Positions 1 to 10,647 of a stretch of DNA of 64,000 bases are shown one piece after another. Below the pieces are notes generated by a model. The model was not told the origin of the DNA and did no database searches. It saw nothing but the letters and a program-made list of their open reading frames with translations. The DNA is from Taudactylus pleione (Eukaryota; Chordata; Amphibia; Anura; Myobatrachidae), in NCBI GenBank assembly GCA_031769625.1, contig JAUIMM010000519.1, forward strand, positions 5,017,501 through 5,081,500, in the 5' to 3' direction. Made by a program: the position numbers and the translations under genes. The stretch's first letter is position 1. Every line of letters begins with the position of its first letter.

Positions 1-228
1 CTTTTTTTTCTGTCTTTGTGAATTGTGTGGGCTGTAGCCGCACCTGCATCCTCAAAGCAGCAGTGACAAGCATGCGTCTGTCTGTTAAAGGGTGGTGTAA
101 CCCTCAAAGTGCGCTCCACAAACAATAAAAAAATTCTTATTTTTTTTTCTGTCTTTGTGAATTGTGTGGGCTGTAGCTGAACCTGCATCCTCAAAGCAGC
201 AGCGACAAGCATGCGTCTGTCTGTTAAA
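1..228 (+). repeat. About 138-bp tandem units of the hAT derivative
   Basis: Nearly two units are visible, each with TTTGTGAATTGTGTGGGC, a CCGCACCTGCATCC-like block, GCGTCTGTCTGTTAAAGG and an A-rich end. They match the longer array at 55945-57075. The last unit is joined directly to transposase coding sequence at GTTAAAG/GATTACATCGG, the same junction as at about 57075. Confidence 0.8.
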
Positions 229-633
229 GGATTACATCGGTGACAGCATCCAAGTAGGCATGTCAGACAGTCCGTACCTGTACTGGCAGGTAAAAAAGGG
301 GCAATTTGGAGGCCCCTGTACAAACTGGCTCTATTTTACCTGAGTTGCCCCCCCTCCATTGTGTACTCCGAAAGAGTGTTTAGTGCAGCCGAGAACCTTG
401 TCAGCGAAAGGCGTAGGAGGTTGCTTCCACAAAATGTGGAGAAGATGATGTTCATAAAAATGAATTATCAACTCTTCCAGGGAGACCAGCCTCCAGAACG
501 TACAGAGGGACCTGTGGTTGTGGATTCCAGCGGGGACGAATTAATACTCTGTGAGGATGAGGATGTACACAACACTGAAGAGGGTGAGGAATCGGTGGAT
601 GAGGAGGATGAGGATGACATCTTACCTCCGTAG
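229..633 (+). pseudogene. hAT transposase C-terminal fragment (hATC dimerisation domain)
   Basis: The sequence encodes the conserved hAT C-terminal block, including SERVFSAAENLVSERRRRLL, followed by an acidic tail rich in E and D that ends at the stop at 631-633. A frameshift in the CAGGTAAAAAAGGGG stretch near 290 breaks the frame before this block, so the open part starts only at 361. In hAT transposases this domain mediates dimerisation and carries part of the active-site fold. Here it is detached from the catalytic core and cannot act alone. Compared with the copy at 57076-57395, the acidic tail is still in frame. Confidence 0.8.
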
Positions 634-893
634 AGCCAGTTTGTGCAGGGACAGATTAATTGCCAGCTTGTTTTGTGGGGGCCCAAACGAACCAATCATT
701 TCAGCCACAGTCGTGTGGCAGACCCTGGCTCTGAAATGATTGGTTTGTTAAAGTGTGCATGTTCTGTTTATACAACATCAGGGTGGGAGGGCCCAAGGAC
801 AATTCCATTCTTGCACCTCTTTTTTTTCTTTGCATTATGTACTGTTTGGGGCCTAGTTTTTCAAACTGCCATCCTGTCTGCCACTGCAGTGTC

Positions 894-932
894 ACTCCTA
901 GATGGGCCACGTGTTTGTGCCCATCTAGGAGT
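894..932. repeat. Perfect 14-bp inverted repeat at an element junction
   Basis: ACTCCTAGATGGGC (894-907) is repeated as its exact reverse complement GCCCATCTAGGAGT (919-932), with an 11-base loop. The left arm and loop match the hAT 3' region (compare 57735-57763). The right arm starts where the hairpin-rich element sequence begins. This marks the breakpoint between the two elements. Confidence 0.8.
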
Positions 933-1088
933 CTTGACCATCGCGACCATCATTTTGGCCGCTCGCTTTAGCTGTGGGTGGTCACCCACAGCTATGCGAG
1001 TGGCCAGGAGGCCGCTCCAAAAAGTAAGAGGGACGGCCCTGATTCAGAGCGAGCGCTCTGTCAGAGCGTCCGGCTCTGAATCAGGGCC
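933..1088 (+). mobile_element. 3' part of a hairpin-rich miniature element
   Basis: This matches the 3' ends of the complete copies, for example 2140-2293 and 50620-50772. It has the ACCATCGCGACCATC hairpin, the TGTGGGTGGTCACCCACA hairpin and the terminal block GGCCCTGATTCAGAGC ... CTCTGAATCAGGGCC. The 5' half is absent. Confidence 0.85.
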
Positions 1089-1751
1089 TGAGTCTCTTGA
1101 AGGTCTAATGCAGCTATACGTACTGTACATCCTAATGCATACATATCACACTGCCCCACCTTTTCTGTACGTGAGAGCAGGCATCATCATTATCATCAGT
1201 GCTTAGCCCTACCCTATGCTAGGTACAAGAGATGTGACTGAAATACTGTAGTGTAGGCGCCCCCTTGGCATATGGTGTAACTCTGGCTACACCCCTGCTA
1301 CTCGCCCATGAAACTCCCATGAGACAGGGTTCTTCTGTGCTTATGCCTAGTTTCTGCCCAGTTGACACCCAAAAATGACCATTTCATGGATGAAAAGAAA
1401 TTTCTGAGATGTGTCTCACTCAGATATGACAGATGTGTTTGTTTGCTATGGCGCATGCGCAGTTTGCTAAAACTTACTAGATGTTCTCATATGCGAACGG
1501 AAGAATCAGGCCCTTTGTTGTAGATATTTTCTGAACCAAAGATGATATTTGCAGTTACCACCGGTTTCTACTTAGAAGCCAACAACTAGATTTTAACTAA
1601 TCCACACAATTTTAAGGACATCCCTGTGTACTAATCCCTTTCTAAATGCCACTTATGGGGGAATTACAGATGAACAGAGTGTCAGATCCTGAGCCTCCTT
1701 TACCTGACCAGTGCATCTGTCTGCCTGCCTATGCTCCATGTAGGTCCGCAC
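1089..1751. other. No gene seen
   Basis: AT-leaning sequence without a convincing reading frame, repeat or paired termini. Confidence 0.5.
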
Positions 1752-1754
1752 TTA

Positions 1755-2293
1755 GGGCCTGATTCAGACCCGCTCGCAAGCACATTGTGCTCGCAAGCGG
1801 GTCGATGGTGGCCCAGTGCGCACGCGCGGCGCGTGCACTGCGTGTGCGCGAGCCCCGGAGCGAGCACAAAAAGCACTCGCTCCGGGACTCACTACAAAAG
1901 GGGCGTCTGTCGATGTTGATCGACAGCTCACCCCATTTTGTAGGCGTGGCCGTGGGGTGGCTTCACAAACGGAGGCGTTCCCATGCGAACGCCTGCCGTT
2001 TGTGGGCGGCCCCACTGACATCACAAGTAATGTGAGTTGGAGAGCTTCCGGCTCTATTTGAGCCAGAAGCTCTCTGGGGCTTGCGGCCTGAGACCCTACC
2101 ACAAGGGTCTCGTTGCAAGCCCAATGGTCGCGATATTCTTGACCATCGCGACCATCATCACAGCTGCTCACTATAGCTGTGGGTGGTCACCCACAGCTAT
2201 GCGAGCGGCCAGGAGGTCGCTCCTAAAAAAAACAGCGCACACCCTGATTCAGAGTTAGCGCTTGCTTTTTGCGAGCGCCTCTGAATCAGGCCC
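1755..2293 (+). mobile_element. Hairpin-rich miniature element, TSD TTA
   Basis: The ends are GGGCCTGATTCAGACC and the inverted CTGAATCAGGCCC. The 3-bp flank TTA is repeated on both sides (1752-1754 and 2294-2296). The interior is a series of hairpins, for example CCCGGAGCGAG (1854-1864) with CTCGCTCCGGG (1876-1886), and the GCTGTGGGTGGTCACCCACAGC hairpin near the end. It belongs to a more diverged subfamily than the 25-48 kb copies. Reading frames on both strands follow from the palindromes and are not genes. Confidence 0.9.
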
Positions 2294-2477
2294 TTATTCC
2301 ATAGAATGGAAGGGAACATCAGGGCTTCCTTCCCTTCAGAGGCCCATAGCAGCTGCTAGCACTGCTAATCCGGCAGTTTCACCATGGATAGCACTCTCTC
2401 ACTTCATGTGCTCTGCACTTGCCGTCATGTTGGAAGAAGCAATCAGCTCTAGTCACCATATTGTTAATGGTTGCTTA

Positions 2478-3125
2478 ACACTAGCCACCGGAATGTGAGT
2501 TCAGATCAATTCTAGCCACCAGAATGTGAGTTCATCTCAACACTAACCACCAGAATGTGAGTTCATCTCAACACTAGCCACCAGAATGTGAGTTCGGATC
2601 AACGCTAGTCACCAGAATGTGACTGCAGCTCAACACTAGTCACCAGAATGTGAGTTCATCTCAACACTAGCCACCAGAATGTGAGTTCATCTCAACACTA
2701 GCCACCAGAATGTGAGTTTGGATCAACACTAGCCATTAGAATGTGTTAAGCTCAACATTAGCCCCCAGAAGGTGAGTTCAGCTCAACACTAGCCACCAGG
2801 ATGTGAGTTCAGTTCAATTCAACACTATCCACCAGAATGTGAGTTCAGTTCAGCATAACACTAGCCACCAGAATGTGACTTCAGCTCAACACTAGCCACC
2901 AGAATGTGACTTCAGTTCAACACTAGTCACCAGAATGTGACTTCAGCTCAACACTAGTCACCAGAATGTGAGTTCAGCTCAACACTAGTCACCAGAACGT
3001 GACTTCAGCTCAACACTAGTCACCAGAATGTGAGTTTAGATCAACACTAGCCATCATGATGTGAGTTCAGCTCAATACTAGCCAGCAGAATAAAGTGTCC
3101 TCTCTGCATTGGCTACCAGAATGGA
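2478..3125. repeat. About 31-bp tandem array
   Basis: About 20 imperfect units with the core CACTAGCCACCAGAATGTGA followed by GTTCAGCTCAA. Single-base variants (AGCC/AGTC, GAGTT/GACTT) are scattered through it. No open frame of interest. Confidence 0.95.
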
Positions 3126-3186
3126 GGGGTCTACTTAACACTCAACTACAAACTTCTGATGAAGTCCTTATGATACATGGAACAGT

Positions 3187-3694
3187 GCCCTGATTCAGAG
3201 TTGGACGCTCAGACAGAGCGCTTGCTCTGAATCAGGGCCGTCCTTCCTGATTTTAGAGCGGCCTCCTGGCCGAGGAGCGAGCAAGCGGCCAAAAAGATGG
3301 TCACATTGGCCAAGACCATCGCGACCATCGGGCTTGCGACGAGACCCTTGTGGTAGGGTCTCGTCTGCCGCAAGCCCTGGAGTGCTTTTGGCTATATCAG
3401 AGCCAAAAGCACTCCCACTGACATCACTTGTGATGTCAGTGGGGCCGGCCCCAGACGGTAGGCGTTCCCATGGGAACGCCTCCGTCTGGCCAGTCACGCC
3501 CCCGGCACGCCCACCAAAGGGGACGTGCTGTCACTCACTATCGACAGCACGCCCCCTTTGTAGCGAGACCCATAGTGACGGCTTGCCCGTCGCTATCCGG
3601 GTTTCGCGCATGCGCACGACGGAGCCGGGTCCGTCATGTGCATGCGCACTGGCCCAACATCGACCCGCTTGCGAGCGGGGTCTGAATTAGGCCC
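3187..3694 (-). mobile_element. Hairpin-rich miniature element, reverse orientation, TSD AGT
   Basis: It starts with GCCCTGATTCAGAG and ends with TCTGAATTAGGCCC, flanked by AGT on both sides (3184-3186 and 3695-3697). The hairpin order is the reverse of the + copies. The palindrome TGACATCACTTGTGATGTCA is present, as is the hairpin with arms TGCTGTCA and CGACAGCA. Confidence 0.88.
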
Positions 3695-3697
3695 AGT

Positions 3698-4444
3698 ATA
3701 CCTACATTGTGATGGTGGGGCCTGAAGAACGCAGAACAGGAAAGTGGGGGGGGGGGGAGGGGACTGAGAGCAAAAGTAAGTGGCATCTGGAGACTTCCCG
3801 GGGTATCCTTTTGGGCATAACCAAATCAACTTTCTGGACACAGCAAAGGCATAGCCCAGCATTTTAATAGCAATTCATTTTCACCCATCAATTCATATTA
3901 AATACTGTGTTGCTGAAGCCCTGGAGAAATGCACACTGCTTTTGAGATTCAGCAATATTGGCTTTCTGCCCCACATATATAGTTTTACTTTCTTTGCAGG
4001 CTAATATATTAACCAAAAATCCATGAATCATGTGCTGCAAGCAGCTTGGATTTCTGTGAGAATGCCTGGTACAGGTTACATGCTCCGCCTGTAGGCTGCT
4101 GTGATGCTGTATGTTCTACTGGGAACACTATGTAAGTAAATCTCTCCTGTAGCATATCCAGTTAACTACACATCTGCATTGCTGGCCAGGCTGTCTGCAG
4201 TGTGTCACTGTGGAGCAAGTCAGTGCTCATACAGGGATACATTCTCATCAGCACACTGGTATTGGCTCCTGGATAGGTCTTTGCAGATGTATTAGATTTT
4301 TATTAAAGAAGCAATTCATGAAGGCTTTTTCACATTATTTTCTAAGGAATACTTCTTACGAGAAGAACGTTACCTGTGGGGAGAACTGTTCCTTTCTTTG
4401 TCTTTATCCATACATTTAGACATAAGCTTATTTTGCTCCGTAAG
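3698..4444 (+). other. Sequence upstream of the host exon
   Basis: Mostly unique DNA with a short G-run near 3747-3760. If 4445-4532 is a first coding exon, its promoter and 5' untranslated region should lie here. I see no clear TATA box or CpG island that fixes the start. Confidence 0.4.
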
Positions 4445-4532
4445 ATGAGTACCTGTAGGAAACGCTGTAAACGGGAAATCCTGAAGTTTGTGCAGTACCT
4501 TGTGAGGCTGGCCACCGGCTCGCTCCATGCAG
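4445..4532 (+). CDS. KCNIP4: Alternative first coding exon of a Kv-channel-interacting protein (KCNIP4-like)
   Basis: ATG at 4445 opens 29 codons beginning MSTCRKRCKREILKFVQ and ending TGSLHA, plus one base of the next codon, then a consensus donor AG/GTAAAG. Known family: KCNIP (KChIP) proteins are EF-hand calcium sensors that bind Kv4 channels. Their genes carry several alternative first exons encoding short Cys- and Lys-rich or hydrophobic N-termini spliced to a common EF-hand core. The Cys/Lys/Arg start, the KF-Q core and the TGSL end match this variant type, and the phase (one base carried over) fits a following Asp codon. KCNIP4 is my best assignment; KCNIP1 has a similar variant. The EF-hand exons are not in the window. 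An in-frame upstream ATG at 4376 exists, but the family pattern supports 4445. Confidence 0.62.
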
Positions 4533-4538
4533 GTAAAG
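4533..4538 (+). promoter_or_regulatory. Splice donor of the KCNIP-like exon
   Basis: GTAAAG directly after the codon for Ala-29 plus one base. With the preceding AG it fits the vertebrate U1 donor consensus. The reading frame continues only about 20 codons past it without homology, which supports splicing here. Confidence 0.6.
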
Positions 4539-5289
4539 GTAATTTAAGTTTTTCTATATATGTAGACTTTGCATTGGTTTGTTGCATTGTTTAGATGTTT
4601 GGCAACCACTGAATGACTGCAGTAACAAATACTAAGCCATTTACTATTTTGTTCTTGTCGGAGGTAAATACACATCTGGTTTACTAAAAATGAAATGTGT
4701 ATATTGATTACAATTGTCTTTTGACTGCATCACAGTAGTGCTGTACGTGGAGTTGTGAATGGTTAAACTGAAACCTACTTTGATTGGTGGAAAAGCTTGG
4801 ATATTTAGTGACGTTCTCTGAAATATTTGTTTGTGTAGAAACATCACAAAGTTTTTGAAAAATTTGCCAATGTTAAAAAAAAAAACCTGTAAGAACTGAA
4901 CTGTACTCCGTTGAGTAAGCTAGCTTTATTAATTGGCACAAAGAGGTTATTTAACAACTGGACAGTTTCGTAAATGGTTCTGTTGCTTTGCAAGCATTGT
5001 TTTTATTACACTGGTCTGGAACACAAATGGCACTCACACATGTACCACTACAGTATGTTACGTTGTTGTTATGTGTGTTTGTTTATGTTATACAAGACAT
5101 TATGTTATTATGTGTGTTTGTTTATGTTACACAACCTAGAACCGAGAGAGTGAGCAATGAGTCTGGATGCACAATGGCATGAAGTCATATTGAAAAGGTT
5201 ACTCCAGGGATGGTTACTATGGGTCAGGACCCAGAACGTGGTTCCCGTGTCATGGACTGTGGCTCCTTTGCATTACTGCTGTATTTTTC

Positions 5290-5320
<31 letters not shown>

Positions 5321-5737
5321 CACATTTCCATATTGTTTTGTTTTAGAATCCTAAAAGACATAGTAATTAGGATGTAGGAACATTATTATTCAAAACTGAA
5401 ATGTGGTTCCCAAAGCTAATGCCTAAATTTCTGTTGTATCATGGGCTGCAAAGGTTTAAGAACCCCAGATTATTGATTGTAGGTTTCATTGTAGGTTCTG
5501 TGAAATCTATGACTAATAATAAAATGTTTTTGAATGTAGAAACAATGCGTGACCATATAGTGATATCTCCTCAGGCCTTTTAACAAAACAAAAATATGAG
5601 ATATTTTTCTTTATTCATAATCATTTAGCTGCTGAGCGAAGGGTTTGATGCACGTGTTCAATGTTTTTTCATTTTACTATTTATATCCTTTCCTGGTCTT
5701 ACCTCTTAATGGCAACTTAATGTTACTATATAGTGGT
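4539..5737. other. Probable intron sequence, no gene seen
   Basis: AT-rich DNA. A tetranucleotide microsatellite lies at 5290-5320. A short stretch near 5400-5465 (GTGGTTCCCAAA ... TTTAAGAACCCC) resembles the ends of old hAT-Charlie-like elements, too decayed to delimit. Confidence 0.45.
5290..5320. repeat. (AAAT)n microsatellite
   Basis: About seven uninterrupted AAAT units. Confidence 0.95.
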
Positions 5738-5745
5738 ATTCAAGT

Positions 5746-6197
5746 TGGGATGTAGTTATGAGACCGGCGGTGCTCAATACCAACATCGGAATCCCGACAA
5801 GGGACTTAAGATAGGAGTCGAAATACTGATGCCTATATTAATCCCGACACTGGAACGCCAGCCAGAACGTGGTCGCCATTAGTGGGGTTGGGTTTTGGAG
5901 GGGGGAGGGTTAGGTTAGGCACCACTGTGGGGGATTAGGGTTAGGCACTAAGGGGGGAGTGTTAGGTTTAGGCACAAAAAATGGAGACTTAGGTTTTGGC
6001 ACTAACGGGGAGGGTTAGGATTATGGTGCGGGGTGGGGAGGGTTAGGATTATGGTGCGGGGTGGGGAGGGTTAGGTTTAGGCTACAAAAAGGGAGGGTTA
6101 TGGGGGAAAGGGGGGAGGGTAAGTACCAACCATTGGGATGCCGCTGGCAGAATTCTGACAGGAGGCATCCCTACAGCCGGCATTACATACCCATTCC
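5746..6197 (+). mobile_element. Miniature element with telomere-like core, 8-bp TSD
   Basis: Flanked by the direct repeat ATTCAAGT (5738-5745 and 6198-6205). The ends are TGGGATGTAGTTATGAG and, inverted, GGAATGGGTATGTAATGCC, with CCGGCGG/CCGGC stretches inside. The centre (about 5880-6120) is a minisatellite of GGGTTAGGCAC-like units. An 8-bp duplication fits the hAT superfamily. No coding capacity. Confidence 0.85.
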
Positions 6198-6205
6198 ATT
6201 CAAGT

Positions 6206-7048
6206 CAAGTAGCCTTAAACAGGACCTGTTAGGCTCTGTTATAAAACTCCTACACAGTTATCTTCCAACCTCTACATACAGTACACACCTCTATTATGGG
6301 TTCCCTCCAGATCCAGCACTGGCTGCCACCATGATACCACACATGACAGCCATGCACATGAATACCCAGCAGAGGTGTCACTACATGAGGAGGGAGTAAC
6401 TTTGAGCCTGAGTCAGAGGAGGATGCAGTTTAGATTTTGGCCACAACTGGCCGATGTTTTGTCTACTGCTCATGTGTCTGAGCCGCGCTGCGCATGTGCC
6501 GCGATGGTCTTACTATGGCTGTTGCAGTGTGGATTAGGATGCAGGGTGATTGACAGACAGCGACTGTTTTGGGGAGGTAACGGGGAAGTGTCAACAGAAA
6601 CTGAGACTTGCCACAATCATCAGGGGGGGTGACTCCGAAGTCTTACTTGCAACAGGCATGTTTCCGATGTTTGTCCGATACTGCACCTCCGGCACAAGCG
6701 ATGGATCTGAGAAGCTGGCGGTGAACGTCTCTGTACAAAAGACGGCGTCTGCGACATTTGCATAACTTCTCAGATCTGCTGCTTAATATGACACAGCACC
6801 GATAGCATCGTAGTGAATCAGAACCGAACGTGAGACAAAGGAGTTGTCGCATTTTACAGTCAACCATTAGATGTGCATGGTCTGGGCCCTGTACAAGTAC
6901 AACATATAGTAATGCATGATAATGTACCAGATTGATGACAGCAATGCACTGTAGGGAGTACACCATAGTCCTGGGAATGCAGTATAAAGTATCATATGTA
7001 TAATTAGCACATGATGGTGTTCCTGTCTATATATCCATATATATAACT

Positions 7049-7087
<39 letters not shown>

Positions 7088-7671
7088 TAATGCACTGTAC
7101 ATATGATAGGGGACCCCGGCATGGACCGGCCAGTGTCTAAAAACTCCCATATCAAAAAACCCCAAAATACGGAATATTCCGAAATACAGAATAATTTTAG
7201 CACAACTGAGATAGTGACACCTTTGCTTTCTGATGTTTCAGTGTACACATACTTTGTTTAATGCACAAAATTATTATAAATATTGTATAAAATTATCTTT
7301 CGGCTGTGTGTATAAGGTCTATATGAAACATAAATGAATTTCGTGTATGTACGAAAAATTTGTCTGATGCACACAATTATTAAACATATTGTATAATATT
7401 AGGCTATATGTGTATAAGGTGTAAATGCATTCTGTGTTTAGACTTGGGTCCCATTCCCGAGATATATCATTATGGTATGCATATATTCCAAAATACGGAA
7501 AAATCCAATATCCAAAATGCTTCTGGTCCTAAGCAATTTGTAGACTCAACCTGTACATGACATTGTAAATAATGCATCTATCTAAGGTCTTACCACTGGG
7601 ATGACTTAATTGTAGGTAAGTGAGTGAATGCAGAGCTACTGTATAATGCCATTCTAATCACTGGCAGGAAC
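6206..7671. other. No gene seen
   Basis: Mixed sequence. A TA microsatellite lies at about 7051-7084. The 6410-6780 part is richer in CpG and may be a decayed mobile element, but I find no paired termini. Confidence 0.4.
7051..7084. repeat. (TA)n microsatellite
   Basis: About 16 TA units. Confidence 0.95.
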
Positions 7672-7674
7672 TGT

Positions 7675-8162
7675 GGCCCGATTCAGAACCGCTTGCTAGG
7701 ATGCGTTCACATCAGTCCGATCGATTGGGAAGAGTTTGCTCGCTGTGCATAGACAGCCCGGCTGAATGAGTGACAGTAGAAGCCGTTTATGGGTGGTGAC
7801 AGGGGCTGGGCACTAGAAACGCGGGAGTGGAGGTGCGAACAGCGGCGTGCCTGCCCGTTTCAGAGGTGTGCATAATTAAGAGGCAGCGTCATAGTACACG
7901 TCACCTGGCTGAATTTTACGGTAGGGTATGGTCAACCACAAGTGCTGGGTATGCATCCGATGGTACTTGATGTAACCGATGGTTGGATACACTTCCTGGA
8001 GATGACATGCGCAAGTGGGCATCTTAAGACAGGCTGGTGGGCGTCTGCATAAACAAGACATAGTGGGCGTGCTAATGCCTTGCCGTGCGATTGCCTGCCT
8101 TGCTGGATTTGCATAGGCTGGCTGCGTGCGAATGCATCTAGCGAGCGGGTCTGAATCGAGCC
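7675..8162 (+). mobile_element. Diverged GGCCCGATTCAG-type miniature element
   Basis: The left end GGCCCGATTCAGAACCGC pairs with the right end GCGGGTCTGAATCGAGCC. These are the same terminal words as the hairpin-rich family, but the interior differs (GTGGGCGT and TTGC-rich). I could not find a clean target duplication. Confidence 0.7.
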
Positions 8163-8189
8163 TCGTGTTCATTATATTGAAGTCCAGAG

Positions 8190-8425
8190 CTTACAAGAGG
8201 AGGGGACAGGGGTGTGTTGTGACCGCCCACTTTGGCAGGAGAGAGATTCTTGATACACCCATGCTGCTCATCAGTGGTCCTGCTCCACCAGGTAACTGAC
8301 CCTCTAATAGAGAAACAATTTACAATTCCGGTGCACAGTCTGGAATCTTACCCCCAGACGAGGGGCACCCTCATGTGGGGCCCACCAGGGATTTCCCCTG
8401 TACCTCTATGGGACAGTCCGACCAT
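8190..8425 (-). mobile_element. hAT-type fragment (GGTTGGACTGG family)
   Basis: GAGGGGACAGGGGTGTGT, GGGGCCCACC and ATTTCCCCTGTA blocks are shared with 29390-29580. The last blocks are the reverse complement of the start of the delimited element at 24767-25082. Only an internal or terminal part is present. Confidence 0.6.
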
Positions 8426-9097
8426 GTGTAATATAATAATCAGAAGGGGCCTTTTTAATAAGCAATTCTGGCTTTAAAATACAGATGTTCCTCATACATC
8501 TAGCCTCAATACGTCATGCAGCACGGGATGGCTGGCACGAGTGAACCGCCAGGTCCCTTGCAATATGGCTTGCGCCAAGGGACTTTTTTGCTACTTTTTC
8601 ATCCAAAAATGCGTCTTAGGGCGTTTGCATACGCAATAAAATTTCGCCTGCTGGACTTTTCGTCTACATCGCGTCTTTTAGCCGCGGAAACCTATCGTGT
8701 GCGTACCCGCTATTCGCCCTATACAATTCCAAAGGATGCTAAAACGGCGACAAGCGAAGTCAGAACAGCCGGAAAATATTGTCAGAATCGGGGAAATCAG
8801 CCTGAACCCCCCAAAAAGATGCAGAATCATTGGGAATCAATGTAGTAATGCCCAAATAGTCCTAATAAAACTGGGGTACATAAGTCGGTACAATTGCCTC
8901 TAATTAAGCAGTTTTGTTTTTGAGAAAATAAGTAGTTCTGTCAAAATTTTGGTACTTGCAAATGTATATAAATGATAAGTAGAATCTGATTGGTTGCTAT
9001 GGGAAACAAATCCACTTCTAAAAAACTGCACTTTAGTAAATATTCCCCTAAGACTAAATTGTTCTCATGTGTTCTCTGTGCACCTCATTCTGTGGAC
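8426..9097. other. No gene seen
   Basis: Unique-looking DNA. Around 8960-9050 it contains TCTGATTGGTTGCTATGG and AGTAAATATTCCCC, words shared with the foldback elements at 20822 and 23422, so it is likely a decayed relative. Confidence 0.4.
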
Positions 9098-9100
9098 TCT

Positions 9101-9779
9101 GGGCCTGATTTAGACTAGGGATGTGCAGGCTCGGATAGGTTCGAGTTTGCACGTTGAGTTCGGATTTTTCCCTCCAAAAAAACGGAACTCAGAAAGAGGC
9201 TAAACGTCATCTTACATGGACGAACATCATCATTCCTGGACAAAAGTAACCTATCCGAGCCTGCACATCCCTAATTTAGACCCGCTCGAGAGCGCACAGC
9301 GCTCGCAAGCGTGTCGATGGTCCCCCACTGCGCATGCGCACGCCGGAGCCTGCTCCGGCGTGTGCATGCGCGAGACCCAGCCAGCGACAGGCGCTCCATC
9401 GCTATGGGTCTCACACCAAAACAGGGCGGCTGTCGATTTTGATTGACAGCTCGCCCCGCTTTGGAGGAGTCGGGCAGGGGGTGTGGCAGGCCAAACGGAG
9501 GCATTCCCGAAGGAACGCCTGCCGTTTGGGGGCGGCCTCAGTAGTGAGCTTCCGGCTCTATTACAGCTGGAAGCTCACTGGGGCTTGTGATGGACGAGAA
9601 CCTACCACAAGGGTCTCGTCGCAAGCCCGATGGTCGCGACCATCACCTGGCTGCTCGCAAAAGCTGTGGGTGGTCACCGACAGCTTAGCGAGCGGCCAGG
9701 AGGCCGACACAAAAAAAAATAATGTCGCCCTGATTCAGAGCGAGCGCTCTGAAAGAGCGTCCGGCTCTGGATCAGGGCC
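9101..9779 (+). mobile_element. Hairpin-rich miniature element, TSD TCT, interrupted
   Basis: Starts GGGCCTGATTTAGAC and ends CTCTGGATCAGGGCC, with TCT duplicated at 9098-9100 and 9780-9782. A 158-bp hAT miniature element plus its 8-bp duplication (9116-9281) splits it near the left end. Without the insertion it is about 513 bp. Hairpins include CTGTCGATTTTGATTGACAG and AGCTTCCGGCTC with its inverted arm. Confidence 0.9.
9116..9273. mobile_element. 158-bp hAT miniature element, 8-bp TSD
   Basis: Perfectly flanked by ATTTAGAC (9108-9115 and 9274-9281). The inverted termini begin TAGGGATGTGCAGGCTCGGA and extend about 27 bp. The terminal TAGGG-TGTGC resembles the ends of the large hAT element at 53118-58099, so that family may mobilise it (inference). 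Inserted into a hairpin-rich element, it is the younger of the two. Confidence 0.95.
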
Positions 9780-9964
9780 TCTGCTTTTTTGCTTTCCTGT
9801 CCTTTGTACCCTACAGACCACTCTTCAAGCTGTGCATAGAGGGCAGACTGAGGAATTGTAAAAATGGACTGAAGCTCCCTGATGGCTGCCACGCAGCACG
9901 GTGTATAGGGAACAGAAGGGCAGAAACTGTCATTTTAACAGAGAGCACAGGCAGGAGGATCTTA

Positions 9965-10432
9965 GGGCCTGGTTCATAGTTTAATTGATTTTCAGTAGCG
10001 ACTGCGACTTTTGTTGCAGCCACTATTGTCGCTACAGCAGATTTATGGTGAAGCCGCGGTGGGCTGCCTACTGAGATGCCCACTGGCTGCAACTCTAATC
10101 CTCAGTGGTGCGCAAAAAGTCACACCATCGGTTGGACATCGGCCACACCATCGGACTTCCGAGCAACCCTATGCTGCTCACAATGTGAGACAAAATTTGG
10201 CTGCCAGTGTTAGTGGAATTGTCTTTCAATGCAGTCCCTGACACTGGCATGCCCTCGACACGCCCGGCCATGCCAGACACCCTCCTGTCACCAAGGAACG
10301 CGTATTGGAAATGCATCGATCTCCATGCTATTATGATCTGCATCCCCCGGCGGTAACCATCATGACATATGCACATTGTGTCTCGGACACATGCGCAGAT
10401 GTAGAACATCCGTCCACCTCTGAATTAGGCCC
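9965..10432 (+). mobile_element. GGGCCTGGTTCA-type miniature element, TSD TTA
   Basis: Ends GGGCCTGGTTCA and inverted TGAATTAGGCCC, with TTA at 9962-9964 and 10433-10435. The interior (GCGACTGCGACTTTTG, CACCATCGG repeats) differs from the main hairpin family. The next sequence starts CAGCCTGATTCAT, probably another element of this group. Confidence 0.8.
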
Positions 10433-10647
10433 TTACAGCCTGATTCATATTTATACACTTTGCCGATGTATTTCGCAGTCGAGCGATTATCGTCCGTCTG
10501 CACATGCATGAAGCACTGTGCATTTGTCAAGGTACATTACCGTAGTCCCTCGCAGCGAGTATTTATTCGCAGTGTGATTGTCAGTCAGGGATAGTTCGTG
10601 GAAAGTAACACAGGCATGTCATGACCATTTCAGGGATGTGTCTCACC

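Larger units (their letters stand above)
1..893 (+). mobile_element. 3' part of a rearranged hAT element
   Basis: This stretch matches 56860-57745 of the complete hAT copy in the same order: about 138-bp tandem units (1-228), the coding end of a transposase (229-633) and a shared 3' untranslated stretch. The match stops near 893-920, so the 3' terminus is missing and the sequence runs into a different element. The 5' part lies outside the window. Copy-to-copy matching is seen directly; hAT assignment rests on the C-terminal dimerisation motif and on the 8-bp target duplication of the complete relative. Confidence 0.85.

Noticed and set aside
643..1206. 187-codon + frame after the hAT C-terminal domain
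   Set aside because: Spans the 3' untranslated part of the hAT, the junction hairpin and a palindromic element; no homology.
1755..2293. Assignment of the hairpin-rich family to PIF/Harbinger
   Set aside because: 3-bp duplications fit, but they are W-N-W rather than TWA and no transposase with these ends is present, so I leave the superfamily open.
7675..8162. Target duplication for this element (TGT on the left)
   Set aside because: The right flank reads TCG, so no duplication can be claimed.
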